DNA of 64,000 bases from contig NZ_FOPH01000002.1 in assembly GCF_900113415.1 (NCBI RefSeq), positions 62,001 to 126,000 on the forward strand. The letters run 5' to 3'. Below, piece by piece: positions 26,885 to 37,048 of the stretch. The notes beneath the pieces are model-generated. The model was not told where the DNA came from. It worked only from the letters and a program-made list of their open reading frames with translations, and did no database searches. The stretch comes from Oribacterium sp. WCC10. Its GTDB lineage: Bacteria; Bacillota; Clostridia; Lachnospirales; Lachnospiraceae. The first letter of the stretch is position 1; each line of letters starts with the position of its first letter. Both the position numbers and the translations under genes were made by a program.

Positions 26885-26922
26885 TAAAAAAGCCGGAGGG
26901 TACTGAATGTATCCTTCGGCTT
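26885..26922 (-). terminator. Intrinsic terminator of the 27008 gene
   Basis: On the minus strand stem AAGCCGAAGGATA / TACCCTCCGGCTT (G-U pairs allowed) is followed by TTTTTA. Confidence 0.8.
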
Positions 26923-27007
26923 TATACATGTTTATCTGATGAGATGTATTAAGAATGAACTCAATAGATAGAGCATTAAAGCTATATGAAGTTTAAATCA
27001 AATGTTA

Positions 27008-27667
27008 TCAGTTCACGGCGAAACTTGCCTGAGCCTCGTTTTTGGCAAGATCCTTTACGTAAACTACAATGGAATCTGCTGCCATTGAAAAAGTTACTTT
27101 TCCGGTTGTACGATTAATATCTGTAGGCTTCAGATTGTTTCCGAGGCTGTCTACTGCATAGATAGAATCCCAATCAACACCTGATTGTGTATCAGATACG
27201 ATAAACTCAAGATAGCCGGCACCAAGAACTACAGATTCTTCGTCGATGACAGGATTTGTCTCATCCAAAAGGTTGACCTGAATATGTGAAGATTTAGTCA
27301 TATTGTTGATGGCTACAGCTGTAACGGTAAGATTGCCGTTTTCTGTAAGTATACACTTGTATGTTTTGCCGCTCTTTTCAAGTTCTACAGGCTGTCCTTC
27401 TATAGAAGCTGTGACAGATTTGACAGGTATAAGGGATGAAACCTTAAAAGAGACCTCTGCATTCTGATAATCCTTTGTATCAGGTTCTGAAGCATCTATA
27501 GATGGAGCCTGAATGACGAAAAGAAGAATGAGTCCGTTTATAACTACGTATGGAATCAAAAAGCCTAAAAGGAAACGAGTGAGACCGGATTGTGAGGATT
27601 TACCCTTTACAAGACGTCCGTTTGCGTCATAACGCATAGATGGTCTCTCTGAATAATTCTTTGCCAT
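27008..27667 (-). CDS. Hypothetical membrane-anchored protein with Ig-like region
   Basis: A 219-residue protein. A short basic cytoplasmic segment (MAKNYSERPSMRYDANGRLV) is followed by one membrane helix (about 32-54, FLLGFLIPYVVINGLILLFVI). The extracellular part is beta-rich (VKSVTASIEGQPVELEKSGK, LTVTAVAINN, GYLEFIVSDTQSGVDW, VVYVKDLAKNEA) and reads like one or two Ig-like or bacterial adhesion modules. No function is assigned. The start at 27667 follows AAAGG. A good promoter at 27712-27740 places the transcription start near 27705, so the earlier in-frame ATG at 27721 cannot be used and the one at 27697 is unlikely. Confidence 0.7.
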   Translation of the reverse strand: MAKNYSERPSMRYDANGRLVKGKSSQSGLTRFLLGFLIPYVVINGLILLFVIQAPSIDASEPDTKDYQNAEVSFKVSSLIPVKSVTASIEGQPVELEKSGKTYKCILTENGNLTVTAVAINNMTKSSHIQVNLLDETNPVIDEESVVLGAGYLEFIVSDTQSGVDWDSIYAVDSLGNNLKPTDINRTTGKVTFSMAADSIVVYVKDLAKNEAQASFAVN

Positions 27668-27711
27668 AATTGCCTTTCTGTTACTTATATTTTTATACAT
27701 AATTTGCGATA

Positions 27712-27740
27712 AGTATAACAAAATGAATCTTGCGTTACAA
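27712..27740 (-). promoter_or_regulatory. Promoter of the 27008 gene
   Basis: On the minus strand TTGTAA (27740-27735), a 17-bp spacer and TATACT (27717-27712). Confidence 0.65.
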
Positions 27741-28015
27741 GAAGGTTGTTGTTATACTTGTTTAATACTTAATTAAATTTTCTAGAAATATCATTCTTGA
27801 TTTCCAGGGATTTTCCAAAATATTGAATTAAAAGTATAGATAACATAACATTATTTTTTGCTTGTGAGTTTATGATCATCTGATATTACACTGGATGGAT
27901 TTCTATCGATAATCGATATTATTTCAGTTTTTATATTCAATTTAATATGAATATGTTTTCTCAGGCAGCTATCAACAGGGGATCAATTCTTACGCCAACC
28001 GACTAAGGAGGACAC

Positions 28016-30208
28016 ATGGCAGACGAAAGAGAAGAGAAGGTGACATCTGAGTCCAAACCTGCAAGAAAAACCAGAGCAAGAGCAGGAAAAAAAGAGGAGA
28101 CTACAGAAGTCACGGAGACAAAAACCGTAAAGACTACCAGAAAAACACGTACCAAAAAAGATGTAAAGGAAGAGGGTACAAAGGACGTCGTTGACGCGAA
28201 TGAAGTTGCAAAGGATGACGTGGCGGAGGAGACACCAAAGAAGAGAACCGTGCGCCGTACAACAAAAAAAACGGTTTCTGATGCAGAAGATAGCACAGAT
28301 GCCATAAAAACAACAGCAAGAAAGACTTCTTCAAGAAAAACTACTCTAAAGAAAAATGAAGAGAAAGAGGCTGACATTGCTTCTGAAAACTCAGGTGACA
28401 TCCCGGAAAAAACTGCTGATGACCATGATGCAAAAAGGGAAATACCTGTACAGGATCCAATTACAGATTCCATAAAGGAAAGTACCGGGACAGAAGCAGT
28501 AGCAGATAATATTGCAGTATCAAAGGATATTCAGGTAAATCCACAGTCAGAGGCTGTTTCATCAGATCAGTCATCAGAAAGAACGTCTGAGACATCAGAA
28601 CCGGGTGAAGTACGAGTGCAGGATAATAAGGTCAATAACCATCGTAAAACTATCGTTGTGAACAGACGGGGGATACATGGAGTCAAGCCGGTAAGAACCT
28701 CTGACAGAGATGTCAGAAATGACCATGCTCAAAGATCAGAATATCAGAACAGAACAGATCGTTATTCAAGATTTGATAAGAGTCAGGATACAGCAGAGAG
28801 AGATTCGAGAGTTGAGCGAGAAGATAATGCTGTAGGTCAGGAGTATGCACAAAGAGATAATGCGTTGGGGGTCAGACAGGATACGCAGCAAAGAGACTTT
28901 CGTCGTTTTGAAAAGGATGCAGCTGATCGTACAGATGAGGATATGGCCAGCAGAGATGCCGAAATAGTAAAGGCCGCTGAAAATGAGAAGACTGATGAGC
29001 TTGATAATGAAACTCAGAAGGCACCAACAGGCAATCCTTGCGGAGGTATCCTGGAGGTTATGCCGGATGGCTTCGGTTTTACAAGATCAGAGAATTTCCT
29101 TCCGGGTGAAAATGATGTCTATGTAAATCCTGCCATCATAAAGAGATACAGACTTAAAACCGGTGATGTCATTAAAGGTCTGTACAGAAGTAAGAATCCT
29201 AATGAACGTTTCGGAGCCCTTTCCTATATAGAAACAGTTAATGGTAAGCCGCTTAGTGCCATTTCACAGAGAAAGAGCTTTGAACAGCTTACGCCTGTGT
29301 TCCCCAATCAGCGAATAAGACTGGAAGTTGAGGGAGAGAAGGCACCGACTTCTCTAAGATTACTTGATCTTCTTGCACCTATCGGTAAAGGGCAGAGAGG
29401 AATGATTGTTTCTCCGCCTAAGGCAGGTAAGACTACACTTCTTAAGCAGGTGGCAAAGGCTATAGTAAAGAATGAGCCGAATATGCATCTTTTGATACTT
29501 CTTATCGATGAACGTCCTGAAGAAGTAACTGATATGAAGGAAGAGGTAGAAGGCGGTCTTGTGACAGTTATTTACTCAACTTTTGATGAACAGCCTGAGC
29601 ATCATAAGCGTGTTGCTGAGATGACAATTGAAAGGGCGAAACGTCTTGTGGAGCAGGGAGAGGATGTTACCATCCTTCTTGATTCCATCACAAGACTTGC
29701 AAGAGCATACAATCTGGTTGTGCCTGCATCGGGAAGAACTCTGTCCGGAGGTTTGGATCCGGCAGCACTCCATATGCCAAAGAGATTCTTTGGTGCCGCA
29801 AGAAATATGCGTGAAGGAGGTTCACTTACTATTTTGGCTACGGCACTTGTTGATACAGGTTCACGTATGGATGATGTTATATATGAGGAGTTCAAGGGAA
29901 CCGGAAATATGGAACTTGTGCTCAACAGAGAACTTCAGGAACGTCGCATTTTCCCTGCTATCGATATTGTTAAGTCAGGAACCCGTCGAGATGACCTGCT
30001 TCTTACAGATCTTGAGAGAAGTGCAGTTGATATAATCCATAAGAGGACCTATGATGAAAAGGCGGGAGCGGCTGAAGAAGTTATCAATCTTTTTGATAAG
30101 ACAACCAATAATGAGGAAGTGTGTCAGTTTGTGGTAAATGGTAAGCCTGTAATGCGATCTCAGAACACTAATTCAAGACTTGCAATCAAGATAAACAGAC
30201 CACAGTGA
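28016..30208 (+). CDS. rho: Transcription termination factor Rho with a long disordered N-terminus
   Basis: A 730-residue hexameric RNA helicase that ends transcription. The canonical part starts near residue 338: RNA-binding cold-shock fold (GGILEVMPDGFGFTRSENFL), then the RecA-type ATPase with P-loop SPPKAGKTTLL, LLIDERPEEVTDM, LLDSITRLARAYN and the Q/R-loop LDPAALHMPKRFFGAARNMREGG, all intact. The first ~335 residues replace the usual small helical Rho_N domain with Lys/Arg/Glu/Thr-rich low-complexity sequence (PARKTRARAGKK; RTVRRTTKKT; repeated RDxR segments). AAGGAGG precedes the ATG. rpmE follows after 146 bp. Confidence 0.95.
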   Translation: MADEREEKVTSESKPARKTRARAGKKEETTEVTETKTVKTTRKTRTKKDVKEEGTKDVVDANEVAKDDVAEETPKKRTVRRTTKKTVSDAEDSTDAIKTTARKTSSRKTTLKKNEEKEADIASENSGDIPEKTADDHDAKREIPVQDPITDSIKESTGTEAVADNIAVSKDIQVNPQSEAVSSDQSSERTSETSEPGEVRVQDNKVNNHRKTIVVNRRGIHGVKPVRTSDRDVRNDHAQRSEYQNRTDRYSRFDKSQDTAERDSRVEREDNAVGQEYAQRDNALGVRQDTQQRDFRRFEKDAADRTDEDMASRDAEIVKAAENEKTDELDNETQKAPTGNPCGGILEVMPDGFGFTRSENFLPGENDVYVNPAIIKRYRLKTGDVIKGLYRSKNPNERFGALSYIETVNGKPLSAISQRKSFEQLTPVFPNQRIRLEVEGEKAPTSLRLLDLLAPIGKGQRGMIVSPPKAGKTTLLKQVAKAIVKNEPNMHLLILLIDERPEEVTDMKEEVEGGLVTVIYSTFDEQPEHHKRVAEMTIERAKRLVEQGEDVTILLDSITRLARAYNLVVPASGRTLSGGLDPAALHMPKRFFGAARNMREGGSLTILATALVDTGSRMDDVIYEEFKGTGNMELVLNRELQERRIFPAIDIVKSGTRRDDLLLTDLERSAVDIIHKRTYDEKAGAAEEVINLFDKTTNNEEVCQFVVNGKPVMRSQNTNSRLAIKINRPQ

Positions 30209-30354
30209 TAAAAAGGTATTGCAAATAAATATCATTTATGTTAATTTGATAAGGCTTTACTAAAAACTAAGTATATCATGGCGTTCAGTGATGTATCAGG
30301 CGCTTTGGATATGCGACTTTATATGGTTGGGAACCATGTAGAAAGAGGTACAAA

Positions 30355-30555
30355 ATGAGAGAGGGTATTCATCCTAAGTATTACCAGGCTACAGTTACAT
30401 GTAACTGCGGTAACACATTCGTAACAGGCTCAACAAAGCCGGAGATCCACGTAGAAGTTTGCTCAGCTTGCCATTCATTCTATACAGGCAAGGAGAAGTC
30501 AGCTAACGCTGCCGGTCAGATCGATAAGTTCAACAAGAAGTTCGGTCTTGCTTAA
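30355..30555 (+). CDS. rpmE: 50S ribosomal protein L31, zinc-binding form
   Basis: A 66-residue ribosomal protein. It begins [20 protein letters not shown] and holds the zinc ligands Cys16, Cys18, Cys36 and Cys39, marking the C+ form that dominates under zinc sufficiency. Position after rho and before DUF1385-prmC-prfA is the common Clostridia order. AAAGAGG precedes the ATG. A strong terminator follows at 30602. Confidence 0.96.
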   Translation: MREGIHPKYYQATVTCNCGNTFVTGSTKPEIHVEVCSACHSFYTGKEKSANAAGQIDKFNKKFGLA

Positions 30556-30601
30556 GTGGAGAGAACCGGTTCAGAACCGGGGCCTGATAAAATCAGGATT
30601 A

Positions 30602-30635
30602 AAGAACACATGCTGTGCATGTGTTCTTTTTTTGA
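30602..30635 (+). terminator. Intrinsic terminator of rpmE
   Basis: A 12-bp stem AAGAACACATGC / GCATGTGTTCTT with a three-base loop, followed by at least five Ts. Confidence 0.92.
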
Positions 30636-30775
30636 CCTTTTTTCTTTATGTACTTTATATTGAATAAACAACTTATTTCGTATACACTAATTGCCATGAA
30701 AAAATACTGATATTATGACCTGATTTTCAGAATGCCGGATCCGGCATTAAGGTTTGATTTATAAAGGCAGATTAT

Positions 30776-31804
30776 ATGACGGATAGATTAAATAACGAAG
30801 CTGTTGATATGGACGCTTCAATATGTGAAATTTCAGCAAAGTCCCGTGGACAGGTATATAGCGGTATAGGCGGGCAGGCTGTACTTGAAGGAATGATGAT
30901 GCGTAACGGACAGAAATATTCTGTGGGCGTTAGAAAGGCAGATGGAACTATAGAGGTCATGGAGGACACCTATATTTCCATGACGGATAAGTACCCGATA
31001 TGTAAGGCTCCGTTTATAAGAGGGATTTTTTCATTTGTGGATTCCATGATACTCGGCACAAGATGTCTGAATTACAGTGCTTCATTTATCGAGGATGATC
31101 CTGAGGATGCTGACAAGGAACCGGGAAAATTTGAAAAGTGGCTGAATGACACGTTCGGTGAGAAACTTGAATCAGTTATTTCCGGAATTGTTATGGTATT
31201 TTCCTGTGTTCTTGCCATTGGACTGTTTGTTTTGCTCCCTGCATGGGTTGCGAGCTTTATCAAGCCATACCTTCCACATGAGTCATTGCTTGGACTGATT
31301 GAAGGAATCATAAGAGTTGTTATATTTGTTGTTTACATAAAGCTGGTATCCAGGACTCCTGATATCATGAGGACGTTTCAATATCATGGAGCGGAGCATA
31401 AGTGTATAAACTGTGTTGAGCATGGTCTTCCTTTGACTGTGGAAAATGTTGCTGCTTCAAGCAAGGAACATAAGCGTTGCGGAACCAGCTTTATAGTTTA
31501 TGTTATGCTCATTTCCATACTTCTCTTTATGGTTATACGTTTTGATAACATCTGGCTTAAGCTTGCAAGTCGTCTGGTACTTATTCCTGTTATTGCCGGT
31601 ATAAGCTATGAGGTGCTCCGTATAGTCGGAACTTATGACAATGCTTTGACGAGGATTCTCTTCATACCGGGAATGTGGATGCAGGGCCTCACTACAAAGG
31701 AGCCTGATAACAGTGAGATAGAGGTAGCTATCGCAGCAGTAGAGAAGGTGTTTGACTGGCGTAAATTCGAGAAGGATACATTCGGAATTGAATTTGATGA
31801 GTGA
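30776..31804 (+). CDS. DUF1385 membrane protein (YqhQ-like)
   Basis: A 342-residue integral membrane protein. Family marks are GGQAVLEGMMMRNGQKYSVG at the N-terminus (residues 32-51), FIRGIFSFVDSMILG, RTPDIMRTFQYHGAEHKCIN and a cytosolic SSKEHKRCGTSF loop. Four or five helices fall between about 125 and 280. The function is unknown. DUF1385 sits directly before prmC-prfA in many Firmicutes, as here, where prmC overlaps or closely follows. Its role in this neighbourhood has not been established. Confidence 0.85.
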   Translation: MTDRLNNEAVDMDASICEISAKSRGQVYSGIGGQAVLEGMMMRNGQKYSVGVRKADGTIEVMEDTYISMTDKYPICKAPFIRGIFSFVDSMILGTRCLNYSASFIEDDPEDADKEPGKFEKWLNDTFGEKLESVISGIVMVFSCVLAIGLFVLLPAWVASFIKPYLPHESLLGLIEGIIRVVIFVVYIKLVSRTPDIMRTFQYHGAEHKCINCVEHGLPLTVENVAASSKEHKRCGTSFIVYVMLISILLFMVIRFDNIWLKLASRLVLIPVIAGISYEVLRIVGTYDNALTRILFIPGMWMQGLTTKEPDNSEIEVAIAAVEKVFDWRKFEKDTFGIEFDE

Positions 31805-31839
31805 TTGAGACCGGATTTTTGACAGATAAGGAAAGTATT

Positions 31840-32811
31840 ATGTTAGATATAACATTCCGTCAGCTTCTTAAAGAGGCTGCGGATAAATTAAAGACAGCCA
31901 ATGTTCCGGACCCGCGTTTTGATGCGCGGGCTCTTATTGTATATTCGTTTCATTTGGATTCGGCGCACTTTCTTCTTTATGAGAGTAGAAAGATATCTTC
32001 TATCGTGCCTGAAGTATTTTCAGATGAAGAATCGCTTAAGAAAGCATTCGAAACATTCGAATATAATCTCTCAAGAAGAGAGAAAAGGGAACCGCTTCAG
32101 CAGATACTGGGAACAGTTGGTTTTTACGGATTGGATTTTCGCGTCACAAAGGATGTACTTTGTCCAAGGGCTGATACCGAAACGCTTATTGATGCGGTGT
32201 TGGGAAACCTTATGTACGACAATATCCCTGAGGTGTACAGGAATGAAAAGAAACTGGTGGATATGTTGACATCCGGAAGGCAGATTGTGGAAAAGGAAGA
32301 TGCATCGTTACTTGACGTATGTACAGGTTCAGGATGTATAGCTGTTACACTGGCCAGATTCGGCCATTTCAAGAGAATAACAGCTGTGGATATCTCAGAC
32401 CCGGCGCTAAAAATAGCAACATATAACAGAGACGAGATACTGGGACAAAAGGAAAAATGCAGGGTTGTTTTATTTAAATCCGATATGTTCAGTGAAGTTC
32501 GGGGGAAATTTGATGTTATCGTATCAAATCCTCCGTATATTCCATCATCAGTTGTAGATACATTGGAGCCTGAAGTAAGGGACTTTGAGCCAAGGATAGC
32601 ACTTGACGGGACAGAAGATGGACTAAGATTTTATCGTATACTTTCGGAAGAAGCGCCGAAACATCTTAAAGAGGGGGGCTATGTTTTTTTTGAAATCGGA
32701 TATGATCAGGGAGATGCGGTTTCTGAGCTCTTAAATAAAGCTTCATTCAAAGATGTGATGGTTTTAAAGGATTTCTCACAGAATGACAGAGTTGTGATGG
32801 GACATCTGTGA
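31840..32811 (+). CDS. prmC: Peptide chain release factor N5-glutamine methyltransferase
   Basis: A 323-residue enzyme methylating the Gln of the GGQ motif in release factors. N-terminal helical domain (LDITFRQLLKEAADKLK), then a Rossmann domain with SAM motif LDVCTGSGCIAVTLAR and the catalytic NPPYIP. The substrate prfA is the next gene, 30 bp on. The start at 31840 follows AAGGAAAG by four bases; a GTG at 31801 overlapping the previous stop is the alternative and would add 13 residues. A stretch around residues 138-150 (YRNEKKLVDMLTSG) is a small insertion relative to E. coli. Confidence 0.92.
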   Translation: MLDITFRQLLKEAADKLKTANVPDPRFDARALIVYSFHLDSAHFLLYESRKISSIVPEVFSDEESLKKAFETFEYNLSRREKREPLQQILGTVGFYGLDFRVTKDVLCPRADTETLIDAVLGNLMYDNIPEVYRNEKKLVDMLTSGRQIVEKEDASLLDVCTGSGCIAVTLARFGHFKRITAVDISDPALKIATYNRDEILGQKEKCRVVLFKSDMFSEVRGKFDVIVSNPPYIPSSVVDTLEPEVRDFEPRIALDGTEDGLRFYRILSEEAPKHLKEGGYVFFEIGYDQGDAVSELLNKASFKDVMVLKDFSQNDRVVMGHL

Positions 32812-32841
32812 TAGATATTGTAGAAGGAATGGAGATAATAT

Positions 32842-33927
32842 ATGGATATGTTTGATCGTCTTGATTCAATAGAGAGACATTATGAAGAGATTCAGCGCTT
32901 TATGACAGAGCCTGATATAGTTAATGATACTGAAAAATATCTAAAGATCATGCGTGAAAGCAGCGAACTGGAACCGCTGATAACTACTTATCGCAAATAT
33001 AAAGATGCGCTTCAGGCAGAGAAGGATTCCCTTGAAATCCTTGGCACAGAGAAGGATCCTGATCTTGTGGAGATGGCAAAGGAAGAACTATCTCAGGCAA
33101 AGGCAGATCAACCTGCACTTATAAAGGAACTTCAGATTCTTCTTTTACCGAAGGATGAAAATGACGATAAGAACATCATTATGGAGATAAGAGGAGGAGC
33201 CGGTGGGGATGAGGCGGCTCTTTTTGCATATGAACTGTATCGTATGTATATAAACTATGCGGAACGTCGCGGTTATCGTACAGAACTTGTATCTGCCAAT
33301 GAAACCGGAATAGGCGGAATGAAAGAAGCTGTTTTTATCGTAACCGGAAAGGGTGCTTATTCAAGACTTAAGTATGAGGCAGGGGTACATAGAGTACAGA
33401 GAGTTCCTGTGACAGAGTCAGGAGGACGTATTCATACTTCAACTGCAACAGTATCAGTTATGCCTGAAGCTGAGGATGTAGATGTGGAGATAAATCCGGC
33501 TGATGTAAAGATGGAGGTGTTCAGATCTTCAGGTGCCGGTGGACAGCATATCAATAAAACATCTTCAGCGGTAAGACTTATACATGTGCCTACAGGTATG
33601 GTTGCGGAGTGTCAGGAGGAACGTTCGCAGGTTCAGAACAGAGAGAAGGCTATGCGCCTGCTTCGGGCAAGACTATATGAAATAGAGTATAATAAGAAGC
33701 AAAGTGAAGCTGCGGAAGCAAAGCGTTCACAGGTTGGTACAGGAGACCGTTCAGAGAAGATAAGAACCTACAATTTCCCTCAGGGAAGAGTTACAGACCA
33801 TCGTATAGGTCTGACACTTTACTCAATAGAGAAGGTGCTGAATGGAGATCTGGATGAACTTCTTGATCCTATCATTGCAGCTGATCAGGCTGCGAAGCTT
33901 GAGGAATTAAATAAATCTGTAGTTTAG
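32842..33927 (+). CDS. prfA: Peptide chain release factor 1
   Basis: A 361-residue release factor recognising UAA and UAG. It contains [17 protein letters not shown] near residue 190, carrying the RF1 codon-recognition P-x-T, and [18 protein letters not shown] with the peptidyl-tRNA-hydrolysing GGQ. The helical N-terminal domain (1-110) is complete. It is translated from a GGAG site 30 bp after prmC, which modifies its GGQ glutamine. Confidence 0.96.
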   Translation: MDMFDRLDSIERHYEEIQRFMTEPDIVNDTEKYLKIMRESSELEPLITTYRKYKDALQAEKDSLEILGTEKDPDLVEMAKEELSQAKADQPALIKELQILLLPKDENDDKNIIMEIRGGAGGDEAALFAYELYRMYINYAERRGYRTELVSANETGIGGMKEAVFIVTGKGAYSRLKYEAGVHRVQRVPVTESGGRIHTSTATVSVMPEAEDVDVEINPADVKMEVFRSSGAGGQHINKTSSAVRLIHVPTGMVAECQEERSQVQNREKAMRLLRARLYEIEYNKKQSEAAEAKRSQVGTGDRSEKIRTYNFPQGRVTDHRIGLTLYSIEKVLNGDLDELLDPIIAADQAAKLEELNKSVV

Positions 33928-33948
33928 TACTTGTGAGGAGATGACATA

Positions 33949-35709
33949 GTGGCCAGAGAATTGAAAAGTCTTAAGAAACGACAGCAGTCCAGGAAAAAGA
34001 GTTCCGGAGGAAGATCCAGAGCACTGCCTGTTATGGTTGCTGTTGTTGTGATTTTACTTGCGATTTCTACATTGATATTTTTTGTCTATGAAAAGAAATA
34101 TGCACCAACAAGGACACTTGCGGATAAGACTGGATATTTTGGTGTGAGCGGTGATGATGTGGCGCTTTTCTTAAACGATGAGCAGGCTATGGATGAAGAA
34201 AGCTCTCCTGTAAAGGCAAAGCTCATCAACGGAGGAGTATTTATTCCTTATGAGTGGGTTATGTCTGAACTTAACAGAAGATACTATTGGGCAAAGGATG
34301 TAAATCAGATTTTTTATACATTGCCCAGAGAGACTGTAAAATACGGTCTTGGTGATAAGCTGGAAGACGGTTCTACGGCGTTCATCCGCATAGGTGATTC
34401 CACAGAAGATCTATATCTTAATATCAAGTTTATAGCAAAATACACGGATATAAGATATGAGTGCTTCACTGATGATTCGAATAAAAGAGTGTTCATATCC
34501 AATAACCTTGATGCCTATAAGCAGGCTACAGTTACTAAGAAGGAGTCAGTGAGACTTCTTGGTGGAATAAAGTCAGAGGTTCTAACGACTCTTCAGGCAG
34601 GAAACAAGGTTAAGATACTGGAAAATCTTGACAAGTGGTGCAAAGTTGAAACAGAAGACGGCTATATAGGATGGATGAGAAACTCCCGCATCACTGATAT
34701 AAGTGATGTCACACCTGAGAGTGATTTTGTTGCGCCTGAGTATACGCATATAGGAAGAACAGACGGTTCCAGAGTGGTTTTAGGATTTCATCAGATAACT
34801 CTGACAGATGCCAACAAGTATCTTGAAGATATTACAAGCGATGCCACAGGTATGAATGTGGTGGCACCCACCTGGTTTATACTCACAGGAGATGATGGTA
34901 CATTCAAATGCTTTTGGACTCAGGATTATGTTGACAAGGCTCATGCCAAGGGATATCAGGTTTGGGCTACGGTTAACAACTTTGACGGCGGGGATGTTGA
35001 TGAATCGGTATTTCTTACAAGTTCGGTACTTCGTGAGAATCTCATAAATAATCTTGTGTCAACTGCGCTTGCCGGGGGGATAGACGGACTCAATATTGAT
35101 TTTGAGCTGATACCGAAGAAGCTTGGAAGGGATTATGTTCAGTTTATGCGTGAACTTGGTGTGGCGTGCCGAAATGCCGGTATCATTCTTTCGGCAGACT
35201 GCTATGTTCCATACTCATATAACAGTTACTATGATATAGAACAGCTGGGAGCCAATATCGATTACGTTATCATCATGTGCTATGATGAGCACTATGCGGG
35301 AGGAGAAGCCGGAAGTGTTTCTTCTATTGGTTATCTGAATCATGCATTGACAGAAACGCTTGAGATGATGGATTCTGACAGAGTTATAATCGCAGTTCCT
35401 TTCTATACAAGAATATGGAGTATAGATGCTTCCGGAAATACCACATCGGATGCAATGGGGATAAAGGATGCAAGTAACTGGATAGAAAAGAACGGAGTGG
35501 AACTTAGCTGGAACAGTGAGATCGGACAGAATTACGGAGAACGTCAGAATGGAGATATACTTCAGAAGATATGGATGGAAGATGAAAAGTCCATGAAGCT
35601 TAAGATGGATATCATTAAAGAGAGCAAGGTGGGCGGAGTTGCTGCTTGGAAGCTCGGTCAGGAACCGGATGGATTCTGGTCAATACTAGATCTGAATAGT
35701 GCTTCATGA
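33949..35709 (+). CDS. Membrane-anchored GH18 protein with SH3 domain
   Basis: A 586-residue cell-surface protein starting at GTG after a GAGGAG site. A basic N-terminus (KSLKKRQQSRKKSSGGRSR), one membrane helix (about 27-47), a copper-amine-oxidase-N-like stalk (60-190), a bacterial SH3 domain (about 198-250, LLGGIKSEVLTTLQAGNKVKI) and a GH18 barrel from 265. The catalytic strand reads DGLNIDFEL (residues 382-390) with the essential Glu. This combination is found in spore-cortex or peptidoglycan glucosaminidases (YaaH/YdhD/CwlL type). Activity on the cell wall is inferred. It is the last gene of the prfA operon. Confidence 0.82.
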   Translation: MARELKSLKKRQQSRKKSSGGRSRALPVMVAVVVILLAISTLIFFVYEKKYAPTRTLADKTGYFGVSGDDVALFLNDEQAMDEESSPVKAKLINGGVFIPYEWVMSELNRRYYWAKDVNQIFYTLPRETVKYGLGDKLEDGSTAFIRIGDSTEDLYLNIKFIAKYTDIRYECFTDDSNKRVFISNNLDAYKQATVTKKESVRLLGGIKSEVLTTLQAGNKVKILENLDKWCKVETEDGYIGWMRNSRITDISDVTPESDFVAPEYTHIGRTDGSRVVLGFHQITLTDANKYLEDITSDATGMNVVAPTWFILTGDDGTFKCFWTQDYVDKAHAKGYQVWATVNNFDGGDVDESVFLTSSVLRENLINNLVSTALAGGIDGLNIDFELIPKKLGRDYVQFMRELGVACRNAGIILSADCYVPYSYNSYYDIEQLGANIDYVIIMCYDEHYAGGEAGSVSSIGYLNHALTETLEMMDSDRVIIAVPFYTRIWSIDASGNTTSDAMGIKDASNWIEKNGVELSWNSEIGQNYGERQNGDILQKIWMEDEKSMKLKMDIIKESKVGGVAAWKLGQEPDGFWSILDLNSAS

Positions 35710-35881
35710 GTTGCATGAATCAAATGAACATCTGAATCTTCCAAAAGATAGAGAGATATATTACCTGTCTGAATATTGAGTTATAAAAGATTCAGAATAT
35801 TGTTTGTGAAATAATAGTTACAGTGGAAAGAGAGGCTTACTGTCTGTCAGGTATATTTTCCGGCAGATGGGTTAATAAAAA

Positions 35882-36988
35882 ATGGAAACTATCGTAAAAG
35901 GTATGGAGGGTATAGAACAGGCTGCCGAGATCATCAGAAAAGGTGGTCTTGTGGCTTTCCCTACGGAAACTGTATATGGACTTGGGGGAAATGCTTTGGA
36001 TCCTGAAGCAAGCAGGAAGATATATGCTGCCAAGGGAAGACCTTCGGATAATCCGCTTATAGTTCATGTATCCTGTATTGACGAGGTGAAGCCTCTTGTA
36101 TCCGAGCTTCCGGGAGATGCAGAAAAGCTTATGGAGGCTTTTTGGCCGGGACCATTGACCATCATTATGCCGAAGTCGGATATAGTTCCGTATGAGACAA
36201 CAGGTGGACTTGATACAGTTGCTGTCCGTTGTCCGGAAAATAGAGTTACTCTTGCATTTATAAAGGAATCAGGTTTGCCTATTGCAGGACCAAGTGCCAA
36301 TACCTCCGGTAAGCCAAGTCCGACAGAGGCCATGCATGTAAAGCATGATCTTGACGGAAAGATAGATATGATACTTGATGACGGACCTGTAGGTATAGGT
36401 GTTGAGTCTACCATCATAGATATGTCAGGCGAGGTGCCGACGTTGTTAAGACCGGGTGCCATAACTATAGAGGATCTTACAGATGCCCTGGGAAGGAAAG
36501 TTGAGATTGATCCGGCTATAATAGCGGGAGGAGTTAGTGAGGGCATCCATCCTAAAGCTCCCGGTATGAAATACAGACATTATGCCCCTAATGCCAGGAT
36601 GTCTTTGGTAACAACCAGACTTCTTAAAGAAAAAGATTATGATGTAAGTCTCGGGGAGCGACTTGAAGCTGATAAGCAGGTAGCTGCTCTTATAAATGAT
36701 TTGGTTAAAAACGATGAAGAAGAGGGACTTAAGGTTGGTATCATTTGTTGTGAAGAAACTCGTGGATGTTATACTGAGGCTTCTGACAAAAAGGCTGAGA
36801 TTAAGGTTTTGGGACATCGCAGTGAGCCTTTGTCCATGACTCATGAACTATTCAGAGTACTTCGTGAATTCGATGACGACAAGGTGGAACGTATTTATGC
36901 AGAGAGTTACAGTGACAAAGGAGTCGGTTTTGCACTTATGAACCGTATGCGAAAGGCAGCCGGTATGAATGAAATTATTGCGGACTGA
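35882..36988 (+). CDS. tsaC: L-threonylcarbamoyladenylate synthase (Sua5/TsaC type)
   Basis: A 368-residue enzyme making threonylcarbamoyl-AMP for the t6A37 modification of ANN-decoding tRNAs. The YrdC domain shows KGGLVAFPTETVYGLGGNAL, KGRPSDNPLIVHV and GPSANTSGKPSPT; a linker GMKYRHYAPNARM leads to the Sua5 C-terminal domain, so this is the long Sua5 form. The ATG has only a weak upstream site; a later ATG at 35903 (MEGIEQAA) is possible. The 172-bp gap before it shows no clear terminator. Confidence 0.9.
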   Translation: METIVKGMEGIEQAAEIIRKGGLVAFPTETVYGLGGNALDPEASRKIYAAKGRPSDNPLIVHVSCIDEVKPLVSELPGDAEKLMEAFWPGPLTIIMPKSDIVPYETTGGLDTVAVRCPENRVTLAFIKESGLPIAGPSANTSGKPSPTEAMHVKHDLDGKIDMILDDGPVGIGVESTIIDMSGEVPTLLRPGAITIEDLTDALGRKVEIDPAIIAGGVSEGIHPKAPGMKYRHYAPNARMSLVTTRLLKEKDYDVSLGERLEADKQVAALINDLVKNDEEEGLKVGIICCEETRGCYTEASDKKAEIKVLGHRSEPLSMTHELFRVLREFDDDKVERIYAESYSDKGVGFALMNRMRKAAGMNEIIAD

Positions 36989-37048
36989 TAAGAAAAATAA
37001 GTCTGCAGATTTAGATGTGGGGTTTTAATTACTTTTTCGGAGGATAAA

